Positions 17,193-25,830 of a stretch of DNA of 38,972 nt are shown piece by piece (positions within the stretch are counted from its first letter, which is position 1; each line of letters opens with the position of its first letter). The notes below the pieces were generated by a model. The model had not been told where the DNA came from and made no database searches. It saw only the letters and a list, made by a program, of their open reading frames with translations. Both the position numbers and the translations under genes were made by a program. Source of the DNA: Polyangium sp. y55x31. GTDB taxonomy: Bacteria > Myxococcota_A > Polyangia > Polyangiales > Polyangiaceae. The stretch lies in NCBI RefSeq assembly GCF_029946505.1, contig NZ_JARZHG010000009.1, positions 298,927 to 337,898 of the forward strand. Reading direction: 5' to 3'.

Positions 17193-20100
17193 CACGTACC
17201 GTCGCCCGCTCCTTCTTCAGATCCTCTTCGAACGTCCTGTACTCACGATCTGCATCCGGCAGGAGCATCTGCTCCACGTCGTCCGCACAAAGCGCAACTG
17301 CCGCGAAGAGATCGCAGAGCTCCTCCACCTCTGTCGTCGCTGGATCGAGCAAGATATCTCCCTCTACGGTCACCGTGTAGCTCTGCAGGCCCTCCTTCTC
17401 CGTGACGAGACAGATGCGGGCGCCCAGTGATTCTTCCTGATGTTGCAGGAGCTCAGCCAGCGCTGTGTCTTCGCTGATCTTGCCAACAGGACTCGTCAGA
17501 TGCACGAGCGCGCGTCCCTCGATCGGCGCCCCCTCGACATAGAGCAGAAAGGGCTGCAGCCTGACGCCGTTCTCGCCGGGAACGGCTCCGTCTCGAGGAC
17601 CGAGGAGGCGTGGCCCCTGTCGATACGTCGTGCCCACGCGCGCTTCGCGCTTCTCATCGTGCCAATCGATTCGAATTCGTTTTCCGAGCGACTCGAGAAG
17701 CGCCGACAAGCGGTCGACGCACGCCTCCGCACGTTCCTGCCGCTCCCTCGGTTCGATCTTTTGAGCCCCCCGCAAGAGGAGCTTCTCGTCGATTTCGAAT
17801 TTCGTCTCGAGTAATCCCTCGATGGGTGCCGTATCGCGTTCATCACCGGCGAATGCCTGGTCCACGTGAACCGCCGACTCGCGGCCCCTGCTCCCGAGCT
17901 CCTCGCCTCCAAAGGACAGGTGCATGGTTCGGACGAAGCGATTCATTTTCCGGAAGAGCCGCGCCATCTGGAGCCGCTCCACGGTCTCTCCAAGGTATGG
18001 GTACTGTGCCTCGAGCTTCTCGTCCGCGCGCACCGGCCGCTCCAGCGCCCCGAGTCTCCGGTGCGTCGCCGAGCCTATCCGATCAATCCGACCTGTCCGC
18101 TGCTCCATCTCGGAAGGGTTCCAGGCGATCCCGTAGTGAATGACCTTCGAGCAGAACGTGTGAAGGTCCTCCCCTTCCTTCACCACGTCCGTCGACACCA
18201 AGACGAGCGGATACCCCGGCATCCGAAATTGCTTCACGATGCGCGGCGTGACACCGCCGAACATCCCGGCGACCGGGCGCTGCGCCGAGAGCTCTTTGCG
18301 CAGCTCCTTGCGTATGGACGCCGTATCCTTGGCCCGCTTCGCCTCCGGGAAGTTGAGGCGGACGATCTCGTCGAAGTTCTGCGATACGCTCGACAGCTCG
18401 TACATCGCAGTGAGCCCCCCTCGACCGATCTCGGAGGCGAGGCGGTCACAGTACTTCTTCAGCAACCTCGACACGATGTCGTGGCCGCGCTCGGCTCGCC
18501 TCGCCTCGAGCGAGCCGAGCATTTCAGCCGCGAGCGCCCATAACGTAATGAAGGCGTGCCCGAGCCGCGCGGTATGCGAGAGCAACTCTCGACGCAGCTC
18601 TCGGTCGAGCGCAAACTTCGCGGGCCCATCGGGCGCCCGTGGAAAGAACACCTGTGCAAGCGCCGGACGCCTCTGCACTTCAGAAAAAAACGTCTGGATC
18701 TTGAGATATTCGTCAGGGTCCGGGAAGGAGCTTCGACCCATCCGATCGGACTCCCGCTTCGTGCCGGGAAATCGCAAATCGAGAAGCGCTTCCGCATCCG
18801 CCCACCTCTTGAACGAGCGCCGCGCACCCGCAAGCACGACGAGCGCCGCGGCCTGATACGCCTCGAAGATCGCCCGCCGCGGAATTTCGCCCCGTCTCCC
18901 CTGCACCTTCGCCGCGGCAAGCTGCCGGAGCCGCTCAGAGAGGCTCGCTCGATCCTGCTCCGTCGCCCGGGAGAGCGCCCCCAGCGGATCCTCGTCCGCA
19001 GCGGCACCGAGCAAGAGAATAACGTAGTTTTCCTCGAAGAACGTGCCGAATGGCGAGGAATCTCCCTGAAGCTGGTTGTTGCGGAAGGAAGCGCCGGAGA
19101 AACGCTTCTCCGGCCCCTCGCCGCGAAAGAACCACGAAAAGAACGTCACGTCATCGTCTGGATCGTCGACGTCTCCCGACTCGTCCGTGGCGATGCGCGG
19201 CGCCGCCCCATCGTCCTCCTCAACGGGAACGACCTCCCCTTCAACGCGCGAAATACCCATCCGGCTGCGGCGCCAGGTACGGTAATCATCAAAAACTTTA
19301 CCGAGTTCGGCCCGCATGTCCGGGAGTTCGCAGCAAAGCGTCTCCTCGATCCACGCGTCGTAATGGTCCCTGAGCTTATCGCCGAGTTCACGGACGCTAG
19401 CGATGCGCCGGACGAACACGAGCGCCTTCTGGCCATCCTCGAACACCGCTCGAAGGCTGTCGACGACGCAATCCATCTTGGGGTGCGGCATGGGCCGCGG
19501 GGCCACGTGCTTGAAGTAGGACTTGCGCAGCCCCTCGATGACGCCGACGTCGGCACCTTCCTTCTCGGCATCGGTCTCCGCTTGATCCGAGCCCTCGAAG
19601 TTCCCGTCCTCCCCCGAGGCTCCGCGCTTCTTCTTGCGCGCCGTTTGTCCGAAGCTCTCGAACGACGCGAGCATGCCCATCTGAAATGTCTTGTCGAATT
19701 TCGGATGCCGGATGACCTCCGCGACCTTTCGCTGGACGAGCGCGACGACCATCCGCTGCTGATCGTCCGGGATCTCGAGCGCTTCGTCGTGTGTCCTCAC
19801 GCCCCCGCCCCGCCACTCGCGGCGGTACATGTTCTTCGTGTGCTGCACCCCTCCGATATGAAGGCGCGTGAGCCGGCGGATCATGAACTCCTTCGCTCGC
19901 TTGTCGGCGTCCTCGCCGAGGAGGGCCTGCGCCTGCTCCCCGAACCCAAACAGCGCGAGCTGACGGTAGAGCTCGTCGTAACTGCTCTCGAGGGGTGTCG
20001 CCGAGAGAAAGAGCACCCGATCGAAGCGCTTCCCCCATAATGGAAACGCATCGTGTGCGCCGTCCGGGGCCGAGCCCAGCGTCATTGCGAGCAGGCGGTT

Positions 20101-20805
20101 GCGCGCCGACACGCGGCCGGCATCGCCATACCCATGTTTCAAGTTGTGCGCCTCGTCCACGATGACGAGGTCGTAATGTGGAAGCAGCGCGTTGATGCTT
20201 CGCGCATACGCGTCCTTGAACGCGTCGTTGTCCTGGAGCGAACGCAGGTCGAGGCCCGAGCGTTCGAGCATCGGCCCGAGCCGCACGAGCTGGTCGCGCA
20301 TCTTCCTCTTGCTCTCCCCCGCCGCCCCGCTGTCGTGCGCGAGCCCGAAGCTGAAGCTCGGAAGCCGCAAGAACGCATCTCGGTCCGGGTTCTTCACGAC
20401 CTCGTCTGCCCATTCAATCAGGCTGTTGCAGGCGACTGCAGGACGCGCAGGAACGCCGCCGAAGGATTTCACGACGAGGTCCGTGGCGAGATAATTTGTG
20501 GCGATGAGATTTTTCCAGTCCTTGATCCACTTCTCCTGGATGTTTTTCTTGGGCGCAATCACGAGAACGCGCAAATCCGGATGCGCGAATCGGAGCATGC
20601 ACAAAACGCCGAGAGCAACGTACGTCTTGCCCATCCCCACTTCATCGGCAAGGTAGGCAAAATTTTGTGTTGCAAGGATATTGTGGAGGGCCACGGTGCC
20701 GCGAAGCTGACCGTCAGCCAGGTCCTGACCGATGGGCCCCTTCGCGTGAAAGTCCAGGAGTTTCCGCGCCTCGGAGAGACCGATTCGCGTGATGGGCTTT
20801 CTCAT
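17185..20805 (-). CDS. SNF2-type DEAH helicase with a large insert in the second RecA lobe
   Basis: A 1206-residue superfamily 2 ATPase. Lobe 1: Walker A in LADEVGMGKT (52-61), LVIAPKKNIQEKW, DEAH at 217-220 in DLVIVDEAHNLK, and motif III LFLSATPLES (266-274). Lobe 2 begins with QKALVFVRRIASV (about 458). Motif V is VLVSTDVVKEGEDLH (about 865) and motif VI is EQRTGRIDRIGS (about 903), which is SNF2/RapA-like. About 400 residues separate motif IV from motif V, much more than usual. The last 280 residues carry no recognised domain. It should be a DNA translocase or remodeller rather than a strand-separating helicase. The start ATG overlaps the PLD gene stop by four bases (ATGA). Base composition is visibly lower in GC than the flanks. 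It resembles DISARM DrmD-type helicases in general architecture only. Confidence 0.9.
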   Translation of the reverse strand: MRKPITRIGLSEARKLLDFHAKGPIGQDLADGQLRGTVALHNILATQNFAYLADEVGMGKTYVALGVLCMLRFAHPDLRVLVIAPKKNIQEKWIKDWKNLIATNYLATDLVVKSFGGVPARPAVACNSLIEWADEVVKNPDRDAFLRLPSFSFGLAHDSGAAGESKRKMRDQLVRLGPMLERSGLDLRSLQDNDAFKDAYARSINALLPHYDLVIVDEAHNLKHGYGDAGRVSARNRLLAMTLGSAPDGAHDAFPLWGKRFDRVLFLSATPLESSYDELYRQLALFGFGEQAQALLGEDADKRAKEFMIRRLTRLHIGGVQHTKNMYRREWRGGGVRTHDEALEIPDDQQRMVVALVQRKVAEVIRHPKFDKTFQMGMLASFESFGQTARKKKRGASGEDGNFEGSDQAETDAEKEGADVGVIEGLRKSYFKHVAPRPMPHPKMDCVVDSLRAVFEDGQKALVFVRRIASVRELGDKLRDHYDAWIEETLCCELPDMRAELGKVFDDYRTWRRSRMGISRVEGEVVPVEEDDGAAPRIATDESGDVDDPDDDVTFFSWFFRGEGPEKRFSGASFRNNQLQGDSSPFGTFFEENYVILLLGAAADEDPLGALSRATEQDRASLSERLRQLAAAKVQGRRGEIPRRAIFEAYQAAALVVLAGARRSFKRWADAEALLDLRFPGTKRESDRMGRSSFPDPDEYLKIQTFFSEVQRRPALAQVFFPRAPDGPAKFALDRELRRELLSHTARLGHAFITLWALAAEMLGSLEARRAERGHDIVSRLLKKYCDRLASEIGRGGLTAMYELSSVSQNFDEIVRLNFPEAKRAKDTASIRKELRKELSAQRPVAGMFGGVTPRIVKQFRMPGYPLVLVSTDVVKEGEDLHTFCSKVIHYGIAWNPSEMEQRTGRIDRIGSATHRRLGALERPVRADEKLEAQYPYLGETVERLQMARLFRKMNRFVRTMHLSFGGEELGSRGRESAVHVDQAFAGDERDTAPIEGLLETKFEIDEKLLLRGAQKIEPRERQERAEACVDRLSALLESLGKRIRIDWHDEKREARVGTTYRQGPRLLGPRDGAVPGENGVRLQPFLLYVEGAPIEGRALVHLTSPVGKISEDTALAELLQHQEESLGARICLVTEKEGLQSYTVTVEGDILLDPATTEVEELCDLFAAVALCADDVEQMLLPDADREYRTFEEDLKKERATVRDG

Positions 20806-22844
20806 CCCCGGTCCTCCACGTCGTCTCCACGCTCTACACTTCTACGAAACCAGCGATCGAACCACGCAAAGAACCTCCGACGATGCTCGACGTCGTCGAA
20901 GGTGAACGTCGCGCGGATGACGTCGATGTTCTGGTCAAGCTTGCTCTCCAACTCTCGACGTCGCTTCGACCGTTCCGAAAGGAAGTCCGAAATGGTGTCG
21001 TCTCCCAGCCGGTCGAGGCGATCGAAAAGAACCCGCGCCGACAGGAGCGTGACGTATCGATGCACGCGATCCCCTTTCTCGTCCTCGATGACGTGATTGA
21101 GGAGCGCGGGCAGGGTATCGTATCCTTTCCCGAAGAGTAGAAACTCAGCCTCTCTCGGCCGTTTGTCCTTGATGGCCTGAACCACCCGATCTTCGAGGCG
21201 AAAAAAGCCTTGGTAGATCCCCGCGACGCCATCGAATAGGCTCTTCTCGACTTCCTTCGGAGTCGCACCTGCCCGCGCCACGGAGCCGCCGAGCGGCATG
21301 GTTTCGAGAGAGCGCTCCAGCGCAATCTGTCGTTGCTCTTCGCTGAGCGACGACCAGGCCCGCAAAATGTCCTCCGCCGTCCACCGCACCCCCTCTGCAT
21401 AGGACGGTTTCTCGGACATACCCATCTCTCGCACGAGCACGATGACCTCCGGGAGTTCATCCGCCTTCGCGGTCACGTACGACGTGCCGCGTAGCTTCTC
21501 GCCGATGGAGCGGGATACATCGTCCGGAAAATTTACCCATTGGTTCGCTTTGACGGTCGCGATGGTGGTGATCGGCGCGCCCGCCAAGGAGATCCCAATT
21601 CGCCGGGGAATAGCCGCCACCTTCCCATCCCAGAAATAGTCTGCGCGCTGGGTCTCCCAGTTATAACGGAGATACAACGGAAGAACGATGGGCTCGTCCA
21701 CGTCGTCCCCGGCGTCGGCCTCCTCCGGGTCCGTGAAGGCCTTGGGCCGCGCTCGTCCGAGTGGCAAAAGCAAGGGACGCGGGCCCTCGGCGTACTTCTC
21801 GAGAACGAGGAATGCCGCCTCCAGGTTTCCCTTCCGGTTGCTCCCGTGCCCCGCGCTCGTCATGTTCACCGAGCCGACGAGCGAGTATTCTCTGCCGTCC
21901 TGTACCAGGATCCTGTAGAGCTTCGCGTGCACACGGCGAAGAGCCGCCTTCGTATCCTTTTCGGACGACCTGCGATGCTGGGCCGGCAGGTCCGACCAGG
22001 TAGCGATGCTCTTGACGGCCTCGAAATACTCCGCGGAGCAAGACGCCTTGCCCTCGTCGTCCGTCGGCAGGTAGACACGAATTTCTGTAGGAGCGAGGGC
22101 GTCCGCGAGCGCACGAAGGGGTGCTGCGTCCGTGTCATCGAAATAGGGCGATACGACTTCCAGCCCACACCGATTCCGTACGCCCCGAGCCAACACCTCG
22201 CCAAGAAACTCCGTGAGCTCGTTCTGTCCAACGAAGAGCCGTGTCTTCTTGCGCTCGTCAGGCAAAAGCTCGCGGACAAACACATCGATGGTGTCAAGCG
22301 CCGTGTGTTCTTCGCCTTCTGGTGCGTCGCTCCGGATTGCGCTCAGCAAGTGGCGCAGGTCGTCCCGAAATGAACATCTCGCCTCGGCCGCAACCTCTTC
22401 GATGTGGAAGCACTCGAGGTTGGTGAAATATCCGGGCTCCGTGAGGTTGGCCGAGGACACGCAAACGACGAGCCTTCGTGGCCGCTTCGCACCATCTCCC
22501 TCGACAAGGACGAGGACGACCTTCGGGTGGAACTTCGTCCCTCTTCGCCGAACGACCGCGCGGTACGTCACGCCGAGGCGCGGCGAGGCGACCTTGTCGA
22601 GCCCGGCCGGATCATAATAGACCGCGACCTCGGTCATCACGTCGCGCAAGGCATTACCAACCTCGATCAGCCGCGCGCGAGGATGATGCGAAAACGTCCT
22701 GTCCCAGAGGACAGGGAGCACGTTCTCCTCGAAAAACGCCGGCTGAAACGCGTAGGTCGTGAAGGCCGCGGCCACGACGCGGCCCTCGCCGATGGCGTCA
22801 CGGAGCGCATCGCAAAGCGAATTCTCGGGAATGGGGCTTTGCAT
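20802..22844 (-). CDS. Two-HKD phospholipase D-superfamily protein, probable nuclease
   Basis: A 680-residue protein with two HKD half-sites. The first is KFHPKVVLVLVE (His106, Lys108) followed by SSANLTEPGY (130-139). The second is RVHAKLYRILVQ (His306, Lys308) followed by GSVNMTSAGHG (324-334). Two half-sites in one chain can form a complete active site without dimerisation. The C-terminal 300 or so residues have no recognised domain and contain charged helices. Many PLD proteins coded beside helicases are nucleases; lipase activity is less likely because no membrane segment or signal peptide is present. The ATG at 22844 overlaps the previous stop by one base (TGATG), and the stop overlaps the helicase start, so production of the three proteins is linked. 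Confidence 0.88.
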   Translation of the reverse strand: MQSPIPENSLCDALRDAIGEGRVVAAAFTTYAFQPAFFEENVLPVLWDRTFSHHPRARLIEVGNALRDVMTEVAVYYDPAGLDKVASPRLGVTYRAVVRRRGTKFHPKVVLVLVEGDGAKRPRRLVVCVSSANLTEPGYFTNLECFHIEEVAAEARCSFRDDLRHLLSAIRSDAPEGEEHTALDTIDVFVRELLPDERKKTRLFVGQNELTEFLGEVLARGVRNRCGLEVVSPYFDDTDAAPLRALADALAPTEIRVYLPTDDEGKASCSAEYFEAVKSIATWSDLPAQHRRSSEKDTKAALRRVHAKLYRILVQDGREYSLVGSVNMTSAGHGSNRKGNLEAAFLVLEKYAEGPRPLLLPLGRARPKAFTDPEEADAGDDVDEPIVLPLYLRYNWETQRADYFWDGKVAAIPRRIGISLAGAPITTIATVKANQWVNFPDDVSRSIGEKLRGTSYVTAKADELPEVIVLVREMGMSEKPSYAEGVRWTAEDILRAWSSLSEEQRQIALERSLETMPLGGSVARAGATPKEVEKSLFDGVAGIYQGFFRLEDRVVQAIKDKRPREAEFLLFGKGYDTLPALLNHVIEDEKGDRVHRYVTLLSARVLFDRLDRLGDDTISDFLSERSKRRRELESKLDQNIDVIRATFTFDDVEHRRRFFAWFDRWFRRSVERGDDVEDRG

Positions 22845-24166
22845 CAAGCACGCCCCACGACGGAGCGACCGATCGCCTTCAAGCTGTTCAGGAAGTAGGA
22901 GTTCGTCCAGAGATCCGGCATCTCGCTGCGCGAGGGGAGCGAGGGCCAGTCATCACCACGGAAACGGACGTCGAGCTTGCCGCGGTCGATCTTCACCCAC
23001 GGGGCCGCGCCCCCTCGCGCGTTCATGACGGCCTCGTTCTGCTCGAGCACGAGGCGGATGGCGTCGCTATACTTCCCAGCCTGCATCGCGCTGCCCGCGT
23101 CGACGATACGCCCGCGGGCCTTGTCCGAGGCCGCGTGATCGAAAATCATGATCGCACCTCGCGGCAACGCTTCCGGCTCGAGATGAACGAGCCCTTTTCC
23201 CCATGTGTCCTCCACATCTTTCGCGACCGCCTTCACCGAGCGGCCCCCGCAGCGCATCAGATAACCGAAGAGCCGCGCCACCGCGCCGAGGAGCGGCTCG
23301 ACGTCGCGGATGTACGAGAGGCGCTCGGCAAGCGCGCCGCGCCCCGCTTTCTCCGCACGATGCTCAAGCTCGCGGAGGTCTTTCATGCCAAACCAACTGT
23401 TCCACGGCACGCGCTTCGAATCGTAGACCTCGGCCATGGTCTCCCACAGCTCCGATTGCCGCGCCCGAACGACCGGAGGCATGCCCTCGCCGCCCTCGAC
23501 GAGCGTCTTCATGTAATAGTCTCGCTCTTCTTGTTCGACCTTCGGCGCGAGCTGTCTTGCGAGCGTGGCGGCGCAAGCCCTGTGCTTGTTGTACGGGTCG
23601 AAGGTCGCGGCCTCCTTCTTACCAATGAGATCCTCGATCTCCTTCCTGAAGCCGCGAAGCTTGCCTGCGTGGAAGAGCTCGACGAAGTCCGTTGCGTCGG
23701 GCGTCAGCTTCTGCGCGTAGGTGTCGAAGATGCCGCTCTTGCGCGCCGCTTGACTGTACAAGCCCCACAAGCCGTAGGTTCGCTGATCGCTCAAAATCTG
23801 ATGCGCGGGGTCCGCGGAGATCTTCACGCTTCCCCCGCTCGCAAGGCGGTCCTTCACCCGCTCGATTCCACGCAGCTCTCCCCTGAGTCCTTCTTGTCCT
23901 GCTGCGTGGCGGCTGTATGCCGCGAGCTGCTCGGCCCGCAGGAACAACGAGAGACGTGCTCCCTCACTCACTCTCCCGCGCTCAACGAGGCGATCCACAA
24001 AATACATGCCCAAGACGAGCGTCGTGAACCCACGTAAGGAGGTCGTGACCGTCGTCAGGTTTCCTACGACTTCCCGCCCGAAGGCGCTCCAGATGGGCTC
24101 GATGCCGAGCGGATCCCGAGATCCCTTCACCTTCGCTCGATCGTCGATCTTCGTGAAAAAGACCAT
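22844..24166 (-). CDS. Unrecognised 440-residue protein, first gene of the helicase-nuclease cassette
   Basis: No domain is recognised with confidence. The protein is soluble and helical. Its N-terminal part reads DPLGIEPIWSAFGREVVGNL, then SLRGFTTLVLGMYFVDRLVE. This order (D-x-L-G-I, a short helix, T-S/T-T-V-x-T, then a hydrophobic helix) reminds me of DUF6361 proteins (DELG-I ... GTST ... RYFLFVPWIY), which I recall near helicase/PLD genes; this is a weak, untested resemblance. Later segments include LSDQRTYGLWGLYSQAAR and NKHRACAATLARQL. The start is ATG 24166, eight bases after the znuB stop; a GTG at 24178 overlaps that stop as GTGA and is equally possible. AGGAGG lies two bases before the GTG and 14 before the ATG, so spacing does not decide between them. 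Confidence 0.75.
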   Translation of the reverse strand: MVFFTKIDDRAKVKGSRDPLGIEPIWSAFGREVVGNLTTVTTSLRGFTTLVLGMYFVDRLVERGRVSEGARLSLFLRAEQLAAYSRHAAGQEGLRGELRGIERVKDRLASGGSVKISADPAHQILSDQRTYGLWGLYSQAARKSGIFDTYAQKLTPDATDFVELFHAGKLRGFRKEIEDLIGKKEAATFDPYNKHRACAATLARQLAPKVEQEERDYYMKTLVEGGEGMPPVVRARQSELWETMAEVYDSKRVPWNSWFGMKDLRELEHRAEKAGRGALAERLSYIRDVEPLLGAVARLFGYLMRCGGRSVKAVAKDVEDTWGKGLVHLEPEALPRGAIMIFDHAASDKARGRIVDAGSAMQAGKYSDAIRLVLEQNEAVMNARGGAAPWVKIDRGKLDVRFRGDDWPSLPSRSEMPDLWTNSYFLNSLKAIGRSVVGRA

Positions 24167-24174
24167 GCTGTGGG

Positions 24175-24996
24175 TCACCGCCTCCTCAACAACAGCGCGA
24201 GCCCAAACACGGCCCCCAGCGTCAGGATGATCGTCGCCCCGCTGGCCACGTTCGCGTGGTACGAAAGAATCAATCCAATCGACGACCCGATCGTTCCGAT
24301 CGCAATCGCCAGAAGCGCCACCCGCCCGATGCTCCGGCCCACCATTTTCGCCGTCGCCGCCGGGATCACCACGAACGAGCTCACCAGCGCGATCCCCACC
24401 GTCTTCACGGCCACCACGATCACCACCGCCGTCAGCGCGAGCAGCATGTAATCGAGCGCGGCCACCTTCACGCCCGACAGCGCCGCGAGCTCCGGGTCGA
24501 ACGTCGCATACGCGAGCTTCGTCCACGTGAACGCGAGCAAGACCGCCGTCACCACGCCGACCACGCCCACCGTGATCAGATCATCCGGTGATATCGCGAG
24601 AATGCTCCCGAAGAGCACCGTCTCCACGTTCACTTGCGGCCCGTCCGTGGACCGGAGCCCGAGGAGGAGCACGCCGAGCGCGAACGACACCGCCGAAAAC
24701 ACGCCCGTCGCCACGTCCCCGCGCAGGCTCCCGCGCCTGAGGACGTAGCCGATTCCGAGCGCGATCAGCACCGTGAACGGCAGCGCCACCCACGTCATTC
24801 GCTCGAGCGACACGCCGAGCAAAAGGCCGAGGGCGATGCCCCCGAACGCCGCGTGCGCCAGGCCGTCGCCGATGAACGACAGGCCCCGCTGCACCACGAA
24901 CACGCCGATCATCGCGCAGAGACCACCCACCACCGCGCCGGCGATCATCGCCCGCTGCATGAAGGGCACCAGCAAGGGCTCGAGCAACGCGTCCAC
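24175..24996 (-). CDS. znuB: Zinc/manganese ABC transporter permease (ABC-3 family)
   Basis: A 273-residue inner-membrane protein with about eight hydrophobic segments. It starts with GTG (MDALLEPLLVPFMQRAMIAG). Family marks are GGLCAMIGVFVVQRGLSFIGDGLAHAAFGGIALG near residue 25-55, the typical ABC-3 segment, and a GIALVSSFVVIPAATA segment near residue 195-215. It forms the channel of the ZnuABC importer with the neighbouring ATPase and binding protein. It starts six bases after the znuC stop. The C-terminus ends LLLRRR, and that coding sequence contains AGGAGG, which could serve as ribosome binding site for the following gene. Specificity for zinc rather than manganese is inferred from the His-rich partner. 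Confidence 0.9.
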   Translation of the reverse strand: MDALLEPLLVPFMQRAMIAGAVVGGLCAMIGVFVVQRGLSFIGDGLAHAAFGGIALGLLLGVSLERMTWVALPFTVLIALGIGYVLRRGSLRGDVATGVFSAVSFALGVLLLGLRSTDGPQVNVETVLFGSILAISPDDLITVGVVGVVTAVLLAFTWTKLAYATFDPELAALSGVKVAALDYMLLALTAVVIVVAVKTVGIALVSSFVVIPAATAKMVGRSIGRVALLAIAIGTIGSSIGLILSYHANVASGATIILTLGAVFGLALLLRRR

Positions 24997-25002
24997 GAAC
25001 GT

Positions 25003-25830
25003 TCACTCCTCGTCCGGCAAATGATGGTGATGCGAATGCGCCGCGTGATCGCCGCCCGCCACGGCCGAGATCGCCGAGAGCGAGGCCTGGCCGAGCAGCT
25101 CGCTCGGCAATCCCCACGCAGAGACCCTCCCTGCATCGAGATACACCACCCGCTCGGCGCACCGCGCGACCGCCGCCAGGTTGTGCGTCACGAGGATCGC
25201 CGCGAGCTCGTCGCTCGCCGAGATCTCCGCCAAGAGATCGAGAAACTCCGCCCGGCCCTTCACGTCGACGCCCGCCGTCGGCTCGTCCAGGATCACGAGC
25301 GACGGCTTGTTCACGAGCGCCCGCGCCAGGAACACCCGCTGCGTCTCGCCGCCCGAGAGCCGCGCGATCTCCTTTTCGAGCAGCTTCTCCCCGCCCACGT
25401 GCCGCAGGATCTCCGCCGCGCGGGCGCGCTCCTCCTCGCGGATGCGCAGCGGCCAGCTCCCGCGCATGCTCGCCACGATGAGGTCGATCGAGCGCGCCGG
25501 GAACGTCATGTCGCTCGTCTTGCGTTGCGGCACGTAGCCCACTTCCCGCAGCGCTTTTTGCGCGGGTTTGCCCATGATCCGGATCGAACCGCTCGTCGGC
25601 GGCATCAGGCCGAGCACCGTCTTCAGGAACGTGCTCTTGCCCGCGCCGTTCGGTCCGCAGAGACAGACGAACTCGCCCTTCGGCACCCAGAACGAGATCC
25701 CGTCGAGCAGCCTCCGCCCGGGCACGTCGACGATGAGGTTCTCGACCTCCAGCACCCGCGACAGCGATGGATCGGGGAGCGTGAAATGCCCTTGCGGCAT
25801 CCCCTCCGCTTCGGCGTGTACGGCGCTCAT
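25003..25830 (-). CDS. znuC: Zinc ABC transporter ATP-binding protein
   Basis: A 275-residue ABC ATPase with Walker A GPNGAGKST (59-67), signature LSGGETQR (158-165), Walker B LVILDEPTAG with catalytic Glu183, and a downstream LVTHN H-loop. The Q-loop region GYVPQRKTSDMTFP is typical of the Znu/Mnt group. A short His-rich tail (HAAHSHHHHLPDEE) is present at the C-terminus, as often seen in zinc or nickel systems. It powers import through ZnuB. The ATG overlaps the znuA stop by four bases (ATGA). Confidence 0.92.
   Translation of the reverse strand: MSAVHAEAEGMPQGHFTLPDPSLSRVLEVENLIVDVPGRRLLDGISFWVPKGEFVCLCGPNGAGKSTFLKTVLGLMPPTSGSIRIMGKPAQKALREVGYVPQRKTSDMTFPARSIDLIVASMRGSWPLRIREEERARAAEILRHVGGEKLLEKEIARLSGGETQRVFLARALVNKPSLVILDEPTAGVDVKGRAEFLDLLAEISASDELAAILVTHNLAAVARCAERVVYLDAGRVSAWGLPSELLGQASLSAISAVAGGDHAAHSHHHHLPDEE

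Noticed and set aside
17185-22844. Identification of the cassette as DISARM
   Set aside because: A SNF2-type helicase and a PLD protein are present, but there is no DNA methyltransferase, no DUF1998 protein (DrmB) and no DrmA; the PLD protein, at 680 residues, is also far longer than DrmC as I know it.
24179-24526. Upstream extension of the 440-residue cassette gene to 24526
   Set aside because: This part is antisense-free but lies entirely inside znuB in another frame and has the Gly/Arg/Asp-rich look of a shadow frame.
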